DNA of 33,351 nucleotides, taken from Solobacterium sp. (GTDB taxonomy: Bacteria; Bacillota_I; Bacilli_A; Erysipelotrichales; Erysipelotrichaceae). A program made the position numbers and the translations under genes. This document shows, piece after piece, positions 1-7,568 of this stretch. Under the pieces are notes generated by a model that was not told the origin of the DNA, did not search any database, and saw only the letters and a list, made by a program, of their open reading frames with translations. The DNA is taken from assembly GCA_022486935.1 (NCBI GenBank), contig JAKVJO010000015.1, positions 1 through 33,351 on the forward strand, written 5' to 3'. How positions within the stretch are numbered: position 1 is the stretch's first letter; the number at the start of each line of letters is the position of its first letter.

Positions 1-362
1 AGACAGAGAATGACTCTTGCGGCAGCCAGTGCCCAGACGGCAATGGTCAGATTCTTCTTTCCTTCGATGTGATAGCGCTCACGCAGTACGTAGTACAGCA
101 GTACATAGAAGGCAGTCATGGTAATGGAAGTGATCAGCTTGCCAATGCCAAGGGAAGCCGCATGTGCTGCCAGACCCGTGGTGCATAATGCATAGGCCCG
201 CGGGATCAGGTGGAAGGCATCGCCGCAGCCAAGGGTGACTGCCATGATGCCATAGAGTTTGAACTGTTTGATCCCATTGCAGCTGCGGATCATTTTGATA
301 CCCAGGGTAATGACGGTTGTGAGATAGACAATATCGAAGATTGTTTCAAATACAGCCTGCAT
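1..362 (-). CDS. Multi-pass membrane protein, C-terminus cut off by window edge
   Basis: The frame reads from an ATG at 362 leftwards without a stop to the window edge, giving about 120 residues (begins MQAVFETIFDIVYL). Hydrophobic stretches near residues 5-22, 36-50, 65-95 and 105-120 indicate a polytopic membrane protein. It starts 19 bp after the tetR stop behind an AAAGGAG site, so it is the second gene of a two-gene operon and the most likely target of that repressor. I recognise the family only as a conserved uncharacterised membrane protein often found beside TetR genes; substrate and function are unknown. The missing 3' part prevents a topology count. Confidence 0.75.
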   Translation of the reverse strand, partial: MQAVFETIFDIVYLTTVITLGIKMIRSCNGIKQFKLYGIMAVTLGCGDAFHLIPRAYALCTTGLAAHAASLGIGKLITSITMTAFYVLLYYVLRERYHIEGKKNLTIAVWALAAARVILC

Positions 363-381
363 AATAGATGCTCCTTTTCAG

Positions 382-945
382 TTAATAGATGGTTCTGCGG
401 ATGATTTCGATCAGTACCTGGCAGTCTTTTTTCTGCGCCAGAAGATCTGAAACCAGCGTGCTCAATACAAAATCCAGAAAGTCAGATTCAGAAAGTGATG
501 AACCAAAGGCATCTGCTCTGACTGATGGATCTCTGTCAAGGCTCTGTTTCATGCCGTTGGTCATGTGTTTCAGCGTTTCATCCATGACGCTTCTTGCCTG
601 ATTCTTCTTGGAACTGGTGAAACTGAGGGAATGGGCCGTAAAAAAGTGCGGATATTCGTTTGTTCCTTCCATCATGCGCTGATAGATGGAAGCTACATAC
701 TCAGCAAAGGGCAGGGGTGAATCAGAGCACTGCTCCATGTGGAAGATATCCTGCCAGACACTGCCGATTGTCTCTGTCAGCAGTGCTTCCTTGGAAGGGA
801 AGTAGTTGTACAGCGATCCCAGCGCAACATTGCATTCTGCAGCCACACTGCGCATGGAGATACTGCCGATACCCTGTTCTGATACCATTTTCCGCAGTAC
901 ATTCAGGATCTCTTCTTTTGAAGTAACTGACTTGTTGATAAACAT
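382..945 (-). CDS. TetR/AcrR family transcriptional repressor
   Basis: A protein of about 187 residues with an N-terminal TetR helix-turn-helix: residues roughly 10-55 carry GIGSISMRSVAAECNVALG followed by SLYNYFPSKEALL, the classic recognition-helix signature. The C-terminal half is a helical ligand domain with no identifiable inducer. A longer in-frame start exists at 963, but the promoter placed at 969-996 would start transcription around 962, so I chose the ATG at 945 (an adjacent ATG at 948 is possible). It is the first gene of an operon with the downstream membrane protein. Autoregulation is likely because two matching inverted repeats bracket its promoter. Confidence 0.85.
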   Translation of the reverse strand: MFINKSVTSKEEILNVLRKMVSEQGIGSISMRSVAAECNVALGSLYNYFPSKEALLTETIGSVWQDIFHMEQCSDSPLPFAEYVASIYQRMMEGTNEYPHFFTAHSLSFTSSKKNQARSVMDETLKHMTNGMKQSLDRDPSVRADAFGSSLSESDFLDFVLSTLVSDLLAQKKDCQVLIEIIRRTIY

Positions 946-955
946 CATCTCCAAT

Positions 956-970
956 CTGAACAATGTTCAG
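956..970. promoter_or_regulatory. TetR operator candidate 1
   Basis: CTGAACAATGTTCAG is a perfect inverted repeat with 7-bp arms about a central A. It overlaps the end of the -10 box and the expected start of the minus-strand tetR transcript, where bound repressor would block polymerase. Its half-sites TGAAC-N3-GTTCA recur at 1003-1015. Confidence 0.65.
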
Positions 971-996
971 TATAGTCACTGCAACCAGGAAGTCAA
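969..996 (-). promoter_or_regulatory. Promoter of the tetR/membrane protein operon
   Basis: On the minus strand TTGACT (991-996) is followed after 16 bp by TATACT (969-974). Both boxes are near consensus for the housekeeping sigma factor. The start point would fall near 962, inside operator candidate 1. Confidence 0.7.
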
Positions 997-1002
997 GGAA
1001 TA

Positions 1003-1015
1003 TGAACTGTGTTCA
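1003..1015. promoter_or_regulatory. TetR operator candidate 2
   Basis: TGAAC-TGT-GTTCA repeats the half-sites and 3-bp spacing of the operator at 956-970. It lies just upstream of the -35 box, with centres 46 bp apart, so two repressor dimers could frame the promoter. Confidence 0.5.
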
Positions 1016-1053
1016 GCAAGTGCCATATGAGCGGTATTTATCCTGAAGTGCAG

Positions 1054-1081
1054 TTGTCAATGATCCGTCTGTGTCTATAAT
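1054..1081 (+). promoter_or_regulatory. Promoter for the Hpt gene
   Basis: TTGTCA (1054-1059), 16-bp spacer, TATAAT (1076-1081). Transcription would begin near 1088, leaving about 70 nt before the chosen ATG. It is divergent from the tetR promoter. Confidence 0.65.
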
Positions 1082-1158
1082 AGTGTTAGCAGAAGATTTC
1101 TGTTTTTATCAGGCACTCATTGGCATCTGAATCGATCATTGAAAGCGAAGTGGGAGAA

Positions 1159-1512
1159 ATGGATAAAGAGCAGTGCAGTCAGGCAGGAATTGACTATGAT
1201 GCCGGTTTAAACCGCTTCATGGGACATCAGGACATCTATGAGAAGTATCTGCTGCTGTTTTTGAAAGATGAAAGTTACAGACAGCTCGAAGCGGCCATGA
1301 AGAAAGGCGATATCAAAGAAGCCTTTGCGGCAGGCCATTCCATGAAGGGAGTTGTCGGCAATCTTTCCATGAATGATCTGTATCAGGCAGTGATACCGTT
1401 TGTGGATGCACTGCGCGGCGAAGGAGATATGGCCAAAGCCAGAAAGCTATATCCGGCTGTCAAAAAAGAATATAAACGCGTTACGGCATTTCTGAAGACC
1501 ATTGAACAGTGA
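1159..1512 (+). CDS. Hpt-domain histidine phosphotransfer protein
   Basis: A 117-residue all-helical protein that is essentially a single Hpt domain. The signature AAGHSMKGVVGNL places the phospho-accepting histidine at residue 60, with the usual H-x-x-K-G pattern. Such proteins relay phosphate between hybrid kinases and response regulators in the cytoplasm. I chose ATG 1159 because MDKEQC resembles known N-termini of these short proteins; a TTG at 1120 in the same frame would add 13 residues and has a better-spaced AGG, so the start is uncertain. No kinase or receiver gene is adjacent, so its partners are encoded elsewhere. Confidence 0.8.
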   Translation: MDKEQCSQAGIDYDAGLNRFMGHQDIYEKYLLLFLKDESYRQLEAAMKKGDIKEAFAAGHSMKGVVGNLSMNDLYQAVIPFVDALRGEGDMAKARKLYPAVKKEYKRVTAFLKTIEQ

Positions 1513-1531
1513 ATCGTTTTGAGCATGTCTC

Positions 1532-1559
1532 TTGCACGTTAGTCATAAATAACTATGAT
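1532..1559 (+). promoter_or_regulatory. Promoter for the FMN reductase gene
   Basis: TTGCAC (1532-1537), 16-bp spacer, TATGAT (1554-1559), ahead of an AGGAGG site at 1566-1571. The gene is therefore probably transcribed independently of the Hpt gene. Confidence 0.55.
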
Positions 1560-1579
1560 GAGTGCAGGAGGCATTTTAT

Positions 1580-2137
1580 ATGAAATTGCTCGCAATTGTA
1601 GGCTCATTGAGAAAACAGTCATTCAACAGACAGCTGGCAGAAACTGCCGGTACCTGTCTTGAAGTCAGCACGCTTGAGATCGCTGATCTCAATCCGATTC
1701 CAGTCTTCAACCAGGATATTGAATATCCGGCACCGGAATCTGTACGCAGGCTGCGTCAAATGGTGAAGGATGCCGATGGCATCTGGTTCTTTGAACCGGA
1801 ATACAACCATGGTATGAGCGGCGTCATGAAGAACGCGATTGACTGGCTCAGCCGGCCGATCAGTGCAGCAGAGAAACAGGTGCTTGCCAACAAACCATGT
1901 GCCATTTCCGGTATCACCATGGGCATGGATGGAACGGCAATCGCCCAGGAACAGTTAGTCTGTCTGTTATCTTTCCTTGATATGAAGGTTATGAATCAGC
2001 CAAGGCTCACGATTCCAAATGCGCTGTCGCAGGCCGAAGGCAGTCAGCTGAAACTGAACGCATCACTGCCGTTCGTACAGTCACAGGCAAAGGCATTTGA
2101 ACAGTTTGTCCTCAATACCAAAAAAGCAGCGGAATAA
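1580..2137 (+). CDS. NADPH-dependent FMN reductase family flavoprotein
   Basis: A 185-residue flavodoxin-fold protein. The N-terminal strand and phosphate-binding loop (KLLAIVGSLRKQSFNRQLA, residues 2-20) and the motif PEYNHGMSGVMKNAIDWLSRP near residues 74-94 are typical of the NADPH-dependent FMN reductase/azoreductase-like family, which transfers electrons from NAD(P)H to FMN and then to quinones, azo compounds or metals. The physiological acceptor cannot be read from sequence. The ATG at 1580 sits 8 nt after AGGAGG. It ends in a hairpin terminator and is monocistronic. Confidence 0.85.
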   Translation: MKLLAIVGSLRKQSFNRQLAETAGTCLEVSTLEIADLNPIPVFNQDIEYPAPESVRRLRQMVKDADGIWFFEPEYNHGMSGVMKNAIDWLSRPISAAEKQVLANKPCAISGITMGMDGTAIAQEQLVCLLSFLDMKVMNQPRLTIPNALSQAEGSQLKLNASLPFVQSQAKAFEQFVLNTKKAAE

Positions 2138-2148
2138 TCCGCTGTTTT
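2127..2148. terminator. Intrinsic terminator after the FMN reductase gene
   Basis: CAGCGG (2127-2132), loop AATAAT, CCGCTG (2139-2144), then TTTT; an A-run at 2121-2125 on the other side makes it usable from both directions. The reductase stop codon lies in the loop. It separates the convergent transglycosylase gene. Confidence 0.8.
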
Positions 2149-2159
2149 CTGATCCTTCA

Positions 2160-2918
2160 TCAATTGGCAAATACCGGTATCAGAAGATCTGATGGACTGT
2201 GCAGGGACACGATCTCATTGAGCGTCTTCATGAAGGTTTCCGCAAACTGATCCACTGCAGTATTCAGGTTGGATCCAACGGTTGTCAATCCACTCTGCGG
2301 AATCGTTTCACTGCGATCTTTCGGGTTGTTGACACTGGGTGCTTTCAGTGTATACACCAGGGCATTGATCTGATCCTGGTTCAGCTGATCCGGTGTCACA
2401 TTGTAGTAATAGAGTGAAGCGGACTTCAGACCGTAGTTGCCGTTGCCGTAATAGGCAATATTGATATAGAGTTCAAGGATTTCATTCTTGGTATAGTTGG
2501 ATTCCAGATCGTGTACGACAAACAGTTCGGCTGCCTTGCGGTCCAGTGTCTTGCCAAAGTCGAAGTACAGGTTTTTGGCCAGCTGCTGATCAATCGTACT
2601 GCCGCCCTGTACATAAGAACCTGCTTTGATGTCGTTGAAGACAGCCCGTACCAGAGCGATCGGATCCACTCCGGCATGCAGATAGAAACGCCGGTCTTCA
2701 CTGTGAAGCAGTGATTTCTGATAGGCCAGCGGGACTTCATCCAGGGTGATATAGTCACTGCGGGACTGGATTTCCGCTACTTTATCACTCAGGCTGCATT
2801 GTTCAACCGCATCCTGATACATCCGGTATCCTCTCATCAACGTCGGAAATGAGGCAATGCCCAGTCCAATGATGATCACGGCCAGAATGCCGGCCATCCA
2901 TTTCAAGATTTTTTTCAT
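2160..2918 (-). CDS. Monofunctional peptidoglycan transglycosylase (GT51)
   Basis: A 252-residue membrane-anchored glycosyltransferase that polymerises lipid II into glycan strands. Residues 3-25 form the N-terminal membrane anchor. GT51 motifs appear in order: LLHSEDRRFYLHAGVDP (residues 70-86, catalytic Glu74), GGSTIDQQLAKNL (105-117), and KNEILELYINIAYYGNGNYG (about 144-163). There is no transpeptidase domain, so it resembles MtgA/Sgt-type enzymes rather than class A PBPs. The ATG at 2918 follows an AGGAGG site; an in-frame upstream start at 2984 lacks one. It is divergent from the Bce-like envelope-stress module, which suggests a shared cell-wall theme. Confidence 0.88.
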   Translation of the reverse strand: MKKILKWMAGILAVIIIGLGIASFPTLMRGYRMYQDAVEQCSLSDKVAEIQSRSDYITLDEVPLAYQKSLLHSEDRRFYLHAGVDPIALVRAVFNDIKAGSYVQGGSTIDQQLAKNLYFDFGKTLDRKAAELFVVHDLESNYTKNEILELYINIAYYGNGNYGLKSASLYYYNVTPDQLNQDQINALVYTLKAPSVNNPKDRSETIPQSGLTTVGSNLNTAVDQFAETFMKTLNEIVSLHSPSDLLIPVFAN

Positions 2919-3064
2919 ATCTGTTCCCTCCTGATGCAATACCAGTATCATTCCAAATACTGACCGGATCCATCGAACAGCCATACAGGAGACTTACATT
3001 TCTGTCACGATCCCAAAAAGAGAGGCTGGTTGCGGTATGATAATTGCAGAGAACCGGAGGGACT

Positions 3065-3736
3065 ATGACCTATAAAATACTGGTAGTGGAAGATGATGCG
3101 GTGATTTCCACCCAACTTCAGAAGCAGCTGAAGGAGTGGGGATACGAAACAGGCGGGATCACTGACTTCCAGAATGTGACAGAAGAATTTCAGGCGTTCA
3201 TGCCATCCCTGGTGCTGCTGGATATCAAACTGCCGTTTTTCAATGGCTATCACTGGTGTTCGGAAATCCGTAAGATTTCGCATGTGCCGGTCATCTTTGT
3301 GTCGAGTGCGTCCGATAATATGAATATCATCATGGCCATGAACATGGGCGGCGATGACTTTATTTCCAAGCCGTTTGACATGAATGTACTGGTTGCCAAG
3401 ATCCAGGCGATTTTGAGAAGAACCTATGACATGGCGTCGGCCAGCAGTTTTCTGGAATACAAGGGGCTGACTTTGAACACGGATGATTATTCGGTGTCCT
3501 ATCAATCCAACAAAGCCGATCTGACCAAGAATGAATACCGGATTCTGAAGATCCTGATGGAGAATCAGGGAAGGGTGATCAGCCGGGACCAGCTGATGCA
3601 GCGGCTGTGGGATACCAATGAATTTATTGATGACAATACACTGACGGTCAATATCACAAGACTTCGCAAGACACTGGAGTCACTGGGACTGACGGACTTC
3701 ATCATTACCAGAAAGGGATCCGGCTACCAGATATGA
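3065..3736 (+). CDS. OmpR-family response regulator, BceR-like
   Basis: A 223-residue two-domain regulator. The receiver domain (1-120) has the acidic pair near residues 9-11, phospho-acceptor Asp53 (LLDIKLP) and Lys102 (FISKPF). The winged helix-turn-helix (about 135-223) ends in TLTVNITRLRKTLESLG and KGSGYQI, typical of the BceR/GraR branch. ATG 3065 follows GGAGGG. It overlaps the kinase gene by ATGA, so the two are translationally coupled. By family knowledge it would activate the downstream transporter genes when a cell-wall-active peptide is present. Confidence 0.9.
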   Translation: MTYKILVVEDDAVISTQLQKQLKEWGYETGGITDFQNVTEEFQAFMPSLVLLDIKLPFFNGYHWCSEIRKISHVPVIFVSSASDNMNIIMAMNMGGDDFISKPFDMNVLVAKIQAILRRTYDMASASSFLEYKGLTLNTDDYSVSYQSNKADLTKNEYRILKILMENQGRVISRDQLMQRLWDTNEFIDDNTLTVNITRLRKTLESLGLTDFIITRKGSGYQI

Positions 3737-4701
3737 GAAAAAAGTATCTGCAGGATCATCTCAAAAGCATTCTCTTTGCCCTTTGTACAGTTGGGCTGTT
3801 TGTGCTGATCTGCTGCCTGTATGAACAGCTGATTCCGCCGGTGATCTATGCATCGGTGATCCTGATTGTGGTTGGCAGTGCAGTTCTATGGGCAGGCTAT
3901 CCGCGGTATGAGGCACGGATGAAATACATTGCCGAACTGACTGGCTGCAGCGACCCGGAAGGATGCGCAGATCATCTTCCGACGCCGGCCAGCTGTGAAA
4001 TTGAAATGTACCAGGAACTGCTGAAGTCCATGGGATCTTCCTATCGGGAATATGTTTCTCTCGAAGACGAGAAGTACCGCGACCGCAGCGATTACTTTGC
4101 CATGTGGGCACACCAGATCAAGACGCCGATTGCGGCCATGCACCTGCTGATCGATGATCAGGATATGCCGGAAGAAAAGGATCAGCTGTTTCGGATTGAG
4201 GAGTATGTCTCCATGGTCATGCATTACCTGAAGACCGATGATATCTCCAAAGACTTTGTACTGAGATCCTATTCCCTGGATCAGATCCTGGAAGAGGCGA
4301 TCCGTCATTACAGCAGTCTGTTTATCCGGAAGAAGCTGAAGCTGAATTATGAACATACCAACCTGCAGGTGGTTACAGATGAAAAGTGGCTGTTGTTTGT
4401 GGTGGAACAGATTCTGTCCAACTCCTTGAAATATACCAGTGCAGGCAGTGTCACCATCAAGGCAGAACACGGCAGTCTGATCATTTCAGATACCGGCTGC
4501 GGCATTGCCTCAGAAGATCTGCCGCGGATGTTTGACAAAGGCTATACCGGCTATAACGGACGGATGGACAAACGCTCGACCGGTCTTGGACTGTATCTCT
4601 GCAAGAAGGTGCTTGACCAGCTCGGCCACAGCATCCATATTGAATCCTCTGCCGGTAAGGGCACCAGTGTGATCATCGGTCTCAACCTTTCAGAACAGTA
4701 A
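3733..4701 (+). CDS. BceS-like intramembrane-sensing histidine kinase
   Basis: A 322-residue kinase with two closely spaced membrane helices (about 11-30 and 34-55) and almost no extracellular loop, the hallmark of intramembrane-sensing BceS kinases that receive their signal from the cognate ABC transporter. The H box is WAHQIKTPIAA with His127; the N box is around Asn230 (QILSNSLKY); DTGCGI (253-258) and TGLGLYL (283-289) form the ATP lid. It is coupled to the upstream regulator gene by a 4-bp overlap. Stimulus is probably a peptide antibiotic, but which one cannot be told. Confidence 0.9.
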   Translation: MRKKYLQDHLKSILFALCTVGLFVLICCLYEQLIPPVIYASVILIVVGSAVLWAGYPRYEARMKYIAELTGCSDPEGCADHLPTPASCEIEMYQELLKSMGSSYREYVSLEDEKYRDRSDYFAMWAHQIKTPIAAMHLLIDDQDMPEEKDQLFRIEEYVSMVMHYLKTDDISKDFVLRSYSLDQILEEAIRHYSSLFIRKKLKLNYEHTNLQVVTDEKWLLFVVEQILSNSLKYTSAGSVTIKAEHGSLIISDTGCGIASEDLPRMFDKGYTGYNGRMDKRSTGLGLYLCKKVLDQLGHSIHIESSAGKGTSVIIGLNLSEQ

Positions 4702-4721
4702 GCATCTGTAAGAATAATCGA

Positions 4722-4731
4722 TGGCATGCCA
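4722..4731. promoter_or_regulatory. Palindrome in the regulator-transporter gap
   Basis: TGGCATGCCA is a perfect 10-bp palindrome in the 72-bp gap between the kinase and ATPase genes, the place where a BceR-type regulator normally binds. No convincing -35/-10 pair was found, and the match to known BceR sites is not obvious. Confidence 0.3.
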
Positions 4732-4773
4732 GACGGATCGCTTCTATTCTGAATGAGTCAGGGAGGAACTGAT

Positions 4774-5541
4774 ATGGAACTGTTACAGGTAAATAATCTG
4801 CGCAAAGTATATGTAAGCAGATTCGGCACCAACCGGGTTCAGGCATTGAGCAATGTATCATTCTCAGTCGAGCAGGGAGAGTATCTTGCCATCATGGGCG
4901 AAAGCGGATCCGGCAAGACCACACTGCTGAATATTCTCGCATCACTGGATAAACCGACTTCCGGTACCGTGATGCTCAACGGAACGGATACGACAAAGAT
5001 CGGCGAGAAGGAGATCTCAAAATTCCGCCGGGATAACCTCGGCTTTGTATTCCAGGACTTCAATCTGCTGGATACTTTCTCGATCCGTGACAACATCTTC
5101 CTGCCGCTTGTACTGCAGGGAAAAGATGTCAAAGAGATGGAAGAACGCATGCGGCCGATCGTCAAACGGCTGGAGATTGACGGGATTCTCGACAAGTTTC
5201 CCTATGAGGTATCAGGCGGCCAGAAACAGCGTACGGCAGTTGCCCGGGCACTGATCACCAATCCGCAGCTGGTACTGGCAGATGAGCCGACCGGTGCACT
5301 GGATTCCCGTGCATCCGAGCATATCCTGAAGATCTTTGAAGAGATCAACCGTGACGGTCAGACCATCATCATGGTCACCCACAGCGCCAGAGCTGCCAGT
5401 CACGCTTCCCGTGTGCTCTTCATCAAAGACGGAGAAGTATATCATCAGCTGTACCGTGCTTCCATGAAGGAAGACGACCTGTATGAACGCATCCAGTCAA
5501 CGCTGACTGTCATCGCAAGGGGCGGCGAACTCCATGCGTAG
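4774..5541 (+). CDS. BceA-like ABC transporter ATPase
   Basis: A 255-residue nucleotide-binding subunit of the MacB/LolD/BceA class. Walker A is GESGSGKTT (42-50), Q-loop Gln94 in FVFQDFNLLD, signature VSGGQKQR (146-153), Walker B LVLADEPTGALD (166-177) and switch His203. It powers the adjacent permease. I chose ATG 4774, 8 nt after GGGAGG; an upstream ATG at 4753 is less well placed. Its last codons overlap the permease start by 8 bp, showing tight coupling. Family members protect against bacitracin or lantibiotics by freeing lipid II cycle intermediates from the drug. Confidence 0.93.
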   Translation: MELLQVNNLRKVYVSRFGTNRVQALSNVSFSVEQGEYLAIMGESGSGKTTLLNILASLDKPTSGTVMLNGTDTTKIGEKEISKFRRDNLGFVFQDFNLLDTFSIRDNIFLPLVLQGKDVKEMEERMRPIVKRLEIDGILDKFPYEVSGGQKQRTAVARALITNPQLVLADEPTGALDSRASEHILKIFEEINRDGQTIIMVTHSARAASHASRVLFIKDGEVYHQLYRASMKEDDLYERIQSTLTVIARGGELHA

Positions 5542-7504
5542 ACTGCGTCTGTACTTCCGCCTTGCCTGGACCAACATCAAGGCGAACTACCGTCTGTATG
5601 TACCGTATCTTCTGGCCAGTACCGGCATGGTCATGATGTTCTACATCATCCTCATGCTGGCGAAAGATCCATCCATCAATATGGGATATCTTTCGGCAGT
5701 GCTGTCCTTTGGTTCCATGGTGGTCGGCCTGTTTGCGGTAGCCTTCATTCTGTACATCAACAGTTTTCTGATGAAACAGAGGACCAGGGAATTCGGTCTC
5801 TATAACATCCTCGGCATGGAGAAACCGCAGATAGCCTGCATTGTCCTGGCTGAAGCACTCTTATCCTATCTGATTGCCATGGCCGGCGGTATTGTGCTTG
5901 GCACCTTGTTTTCCAAACTGGTCCAGTTATTGCTGCTGCGGCTGATCCGCTTTGGCGGCGATATCGTCATGACACTGAATGCCAGTGCGGCATTGGATAC
6001 GATGCTGTTATTCGGCATCATCTACTTCCTGGCGTTTCTTTCCACACTGAACAAAGTCAGAAAGTCCAGGCCGGTGGATATGCTGACAAGTGCTTCGGCC
6101 GGTGAGCAGGAGCCCAAAGCAAAGTGGATCATGTCCATCATCGGATTACTGACACTTCTGGCCGGGTATTTCCTGTCACAGTATGTACAGAGTCCGGTGG
6201 AAGCGTTTCTCTGGTTCTTCATTGCCGTGGCACTGGTCATGGTCGGTACGTACTGTCTGTTTACAACCGGTTCTATTGCTGTTCTGAAACTGATGCAGAA
6301 GAACAAACAGTTCTACTACAAAAAGAATCACTTCATCAATGTGTCAGGGATGATGTACCGCATGCAGCAGAATGCCAAAGGGCTTGCCCAGATCTGTATC
6401 CTGTCATGCATGGTGCTGGTTACGATCTCCATGACAGTATCACTCTATGCCGGGGTTGAAGGTATGCTGAAACAGCGCCATGGCAGGGAAATGGACATTA
6501 CTTACTATGTCAGTTCCTCTTCCCAGGCGGATTCTGTAAGAAGTGAGATCCTGAGTCAGGCTGGAAATCCCATCGAGAATGAACTTCATTATTACAGCGC
6601 CAAGGAACAGCTGCAGGGTGATAACGGTATCTATACCTGGATCAGCGATCAGTCCAATGGACTCGACAGCTGGAATACCGTGCTGTTTATCTACAGCATT
6701 GATGACTACAATACGATCGCAGATCAAAATGTAACCCTGCAGGACAATGAGATCCTGCTGTACTCCAGCCGGGATGATAATCCTGATACACTGCAGATTG
6801 GAACCCATTCCTATCAGATCAAAGAACTGCTGAAGAGCTATCCAGCAGAACTTGGCAGCCAGCTGTATTCTTCTGATTCTGTCCGTGTGCTGTATGCCTA
6901 CTGCAATGATCCATTTGCCATGGCATCACAAGTGGAAGGTACAGACAGTCCGGTGCTTGCCTATACGGAACGATTTGATACCACACTGTCTGATGAGGAT
7001 CAGTCCAGACTCTGCAATTCATTCAACACAGAATTATTCGGCGGAACCGAGCTGGATGGCCATGCGGAATGCATTGCCAATGACCGGACAGACTTCTATC
7101 AGATGGCCGGATCATATCTCTTTATCGGGATCTTCCTGGGCGGTATCTTCCTGATTGCCACCGTGCTGATCATCTACTACAAGCAGGTATCCGAAGGCTA
7201 TGAAGACCGTCACCGCTACCGGATTCTGCAGCAGGTTGGCCTCAGCCGTCAGGAAGTGCGCAAGTCCATCAATTCCCAGGTGCTAACAGTATTTTTCTTA
7301 CCGCTGGTAGTGGCACTGCTGCATATCCTGTTTGCCTTCCATATGGTCTATGAACTGATGGGCGCCTTCGGACTGAGTGATTCTGCACTGTTCTTCAAGT
7401 GCATGTTTCTGACAGCTGCAGTATTCGCACTGATCTATGCACTGGTCTACTGGATTACCTCCAGAGTCTATTACCACATCATTGAACAGCCATCCGCAAA
7501 CTGA
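5534..7504 (+). CDS. BceB-like ABC transporter permease with large extracellular domain
   Basis: A 656-residue FtsX-type permease. The N-terminus RRLRLYFRLAWTNIKANYR precedes the first of about ten predicted membrane helices. A hydrophilic extracellular region of about 200 residues (roughly 315-520) sits between two helix bundles, as in BceB/VraG permeases, where it contacts the peptide. Conserved TREFGLYNILGM (about residues 79-90) matches the coupling-helix region of this family. It overlaps the ATPase gene by 8 bp and is followed by a hairpin. Together with the kinase it should form a sensor-transporter complex in the membrane. Confidence 0.9.
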   Translation: MRRLRLYFRLAWTNIKANYRLYVPYLLASTGMVMMFYIILMLAKDPSINMGYLSAVLSFGSMVVGLFAVAFILYINSFLMKQRTREFGLYNILGMEKPQIACIVLAEALLSYLIAMAGGIVLGTLFSKLVQLLLLRLIRFGGDIVMTLNASAALDTMLLFGIIYFLAFLSTLNKVRKSRPVDMLTSASAGEQEPKAKWIMSIIGLLTLLAGYFLSQYVQSPVEAFLWFFIAVALVMVGTYCLFTTGSIAVLKLMQKNKQFYYKKNHFINVSGMMYRMQQNAKGLAQICILSCMVLVTISMTVSLYAGVEGMLKQRHGREMDITYYVSSSSQADSVRSEILSQAGNPIENELHYYSAKEQLQGDNGIYTWISDQSNGLDSWNTVLFIYSIDDYNTIADQNVTLQDNEILLYSSRDDNPDTLQIGTHSYQIKELLKSYPAELGSQLYSSDSVRVLYAYCNDPFAMASQVEGTDSPVLAYTERFDTTLSDEDQSRLCNSFNTELFGGTELDGHAECIANDRTDFYQMAGSYLFIGIFLGGIFLIATVLIIYYKQVSEGYEDRHRYRILQQVGLSRQEVRKSINSQVLTVFFLPLVVALLHILFAFHMVYELMGAFGLSDSALFFKCMFLTAAVFALIYALVYWITSRVYYHIIEQPSAN

Positions 7505-7513
7505 ATTCAATGA

Positions 7514-7539
7514 AAGAAACAGCAGAGATGCTGTTTCTT
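7514..7539 (+). terminator. Hairpin terminator after the Bce-like module
   Basis: AAGAAACAGC (7514-7523), loop AGAGAT, GCTGTTTCTT (7530-7539): a perfect 10-bp stem whose 3' arm is T-rich. The following T-run is short, so efficiency is uncertain. Confidence 0.65.
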
Positions 7540-7568
7540 CCTGTATAAACAGACTAAGATTGTCCTAT

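Noticed and set aside
1090-1107. CAGAA-GAT-TTCTG followed by TTTTT in the Hpt leader
   Set aside because: It looks like a small terminator or attenuator, but a 5-bp AT-rich stem with a 3-nt loop is too weak to support one.
3886-4470. Open frame of 194 codons on the minus strand
   Set aside because: Antisense shadow of the BceS-like kinase, whose frame is complete and conserved.
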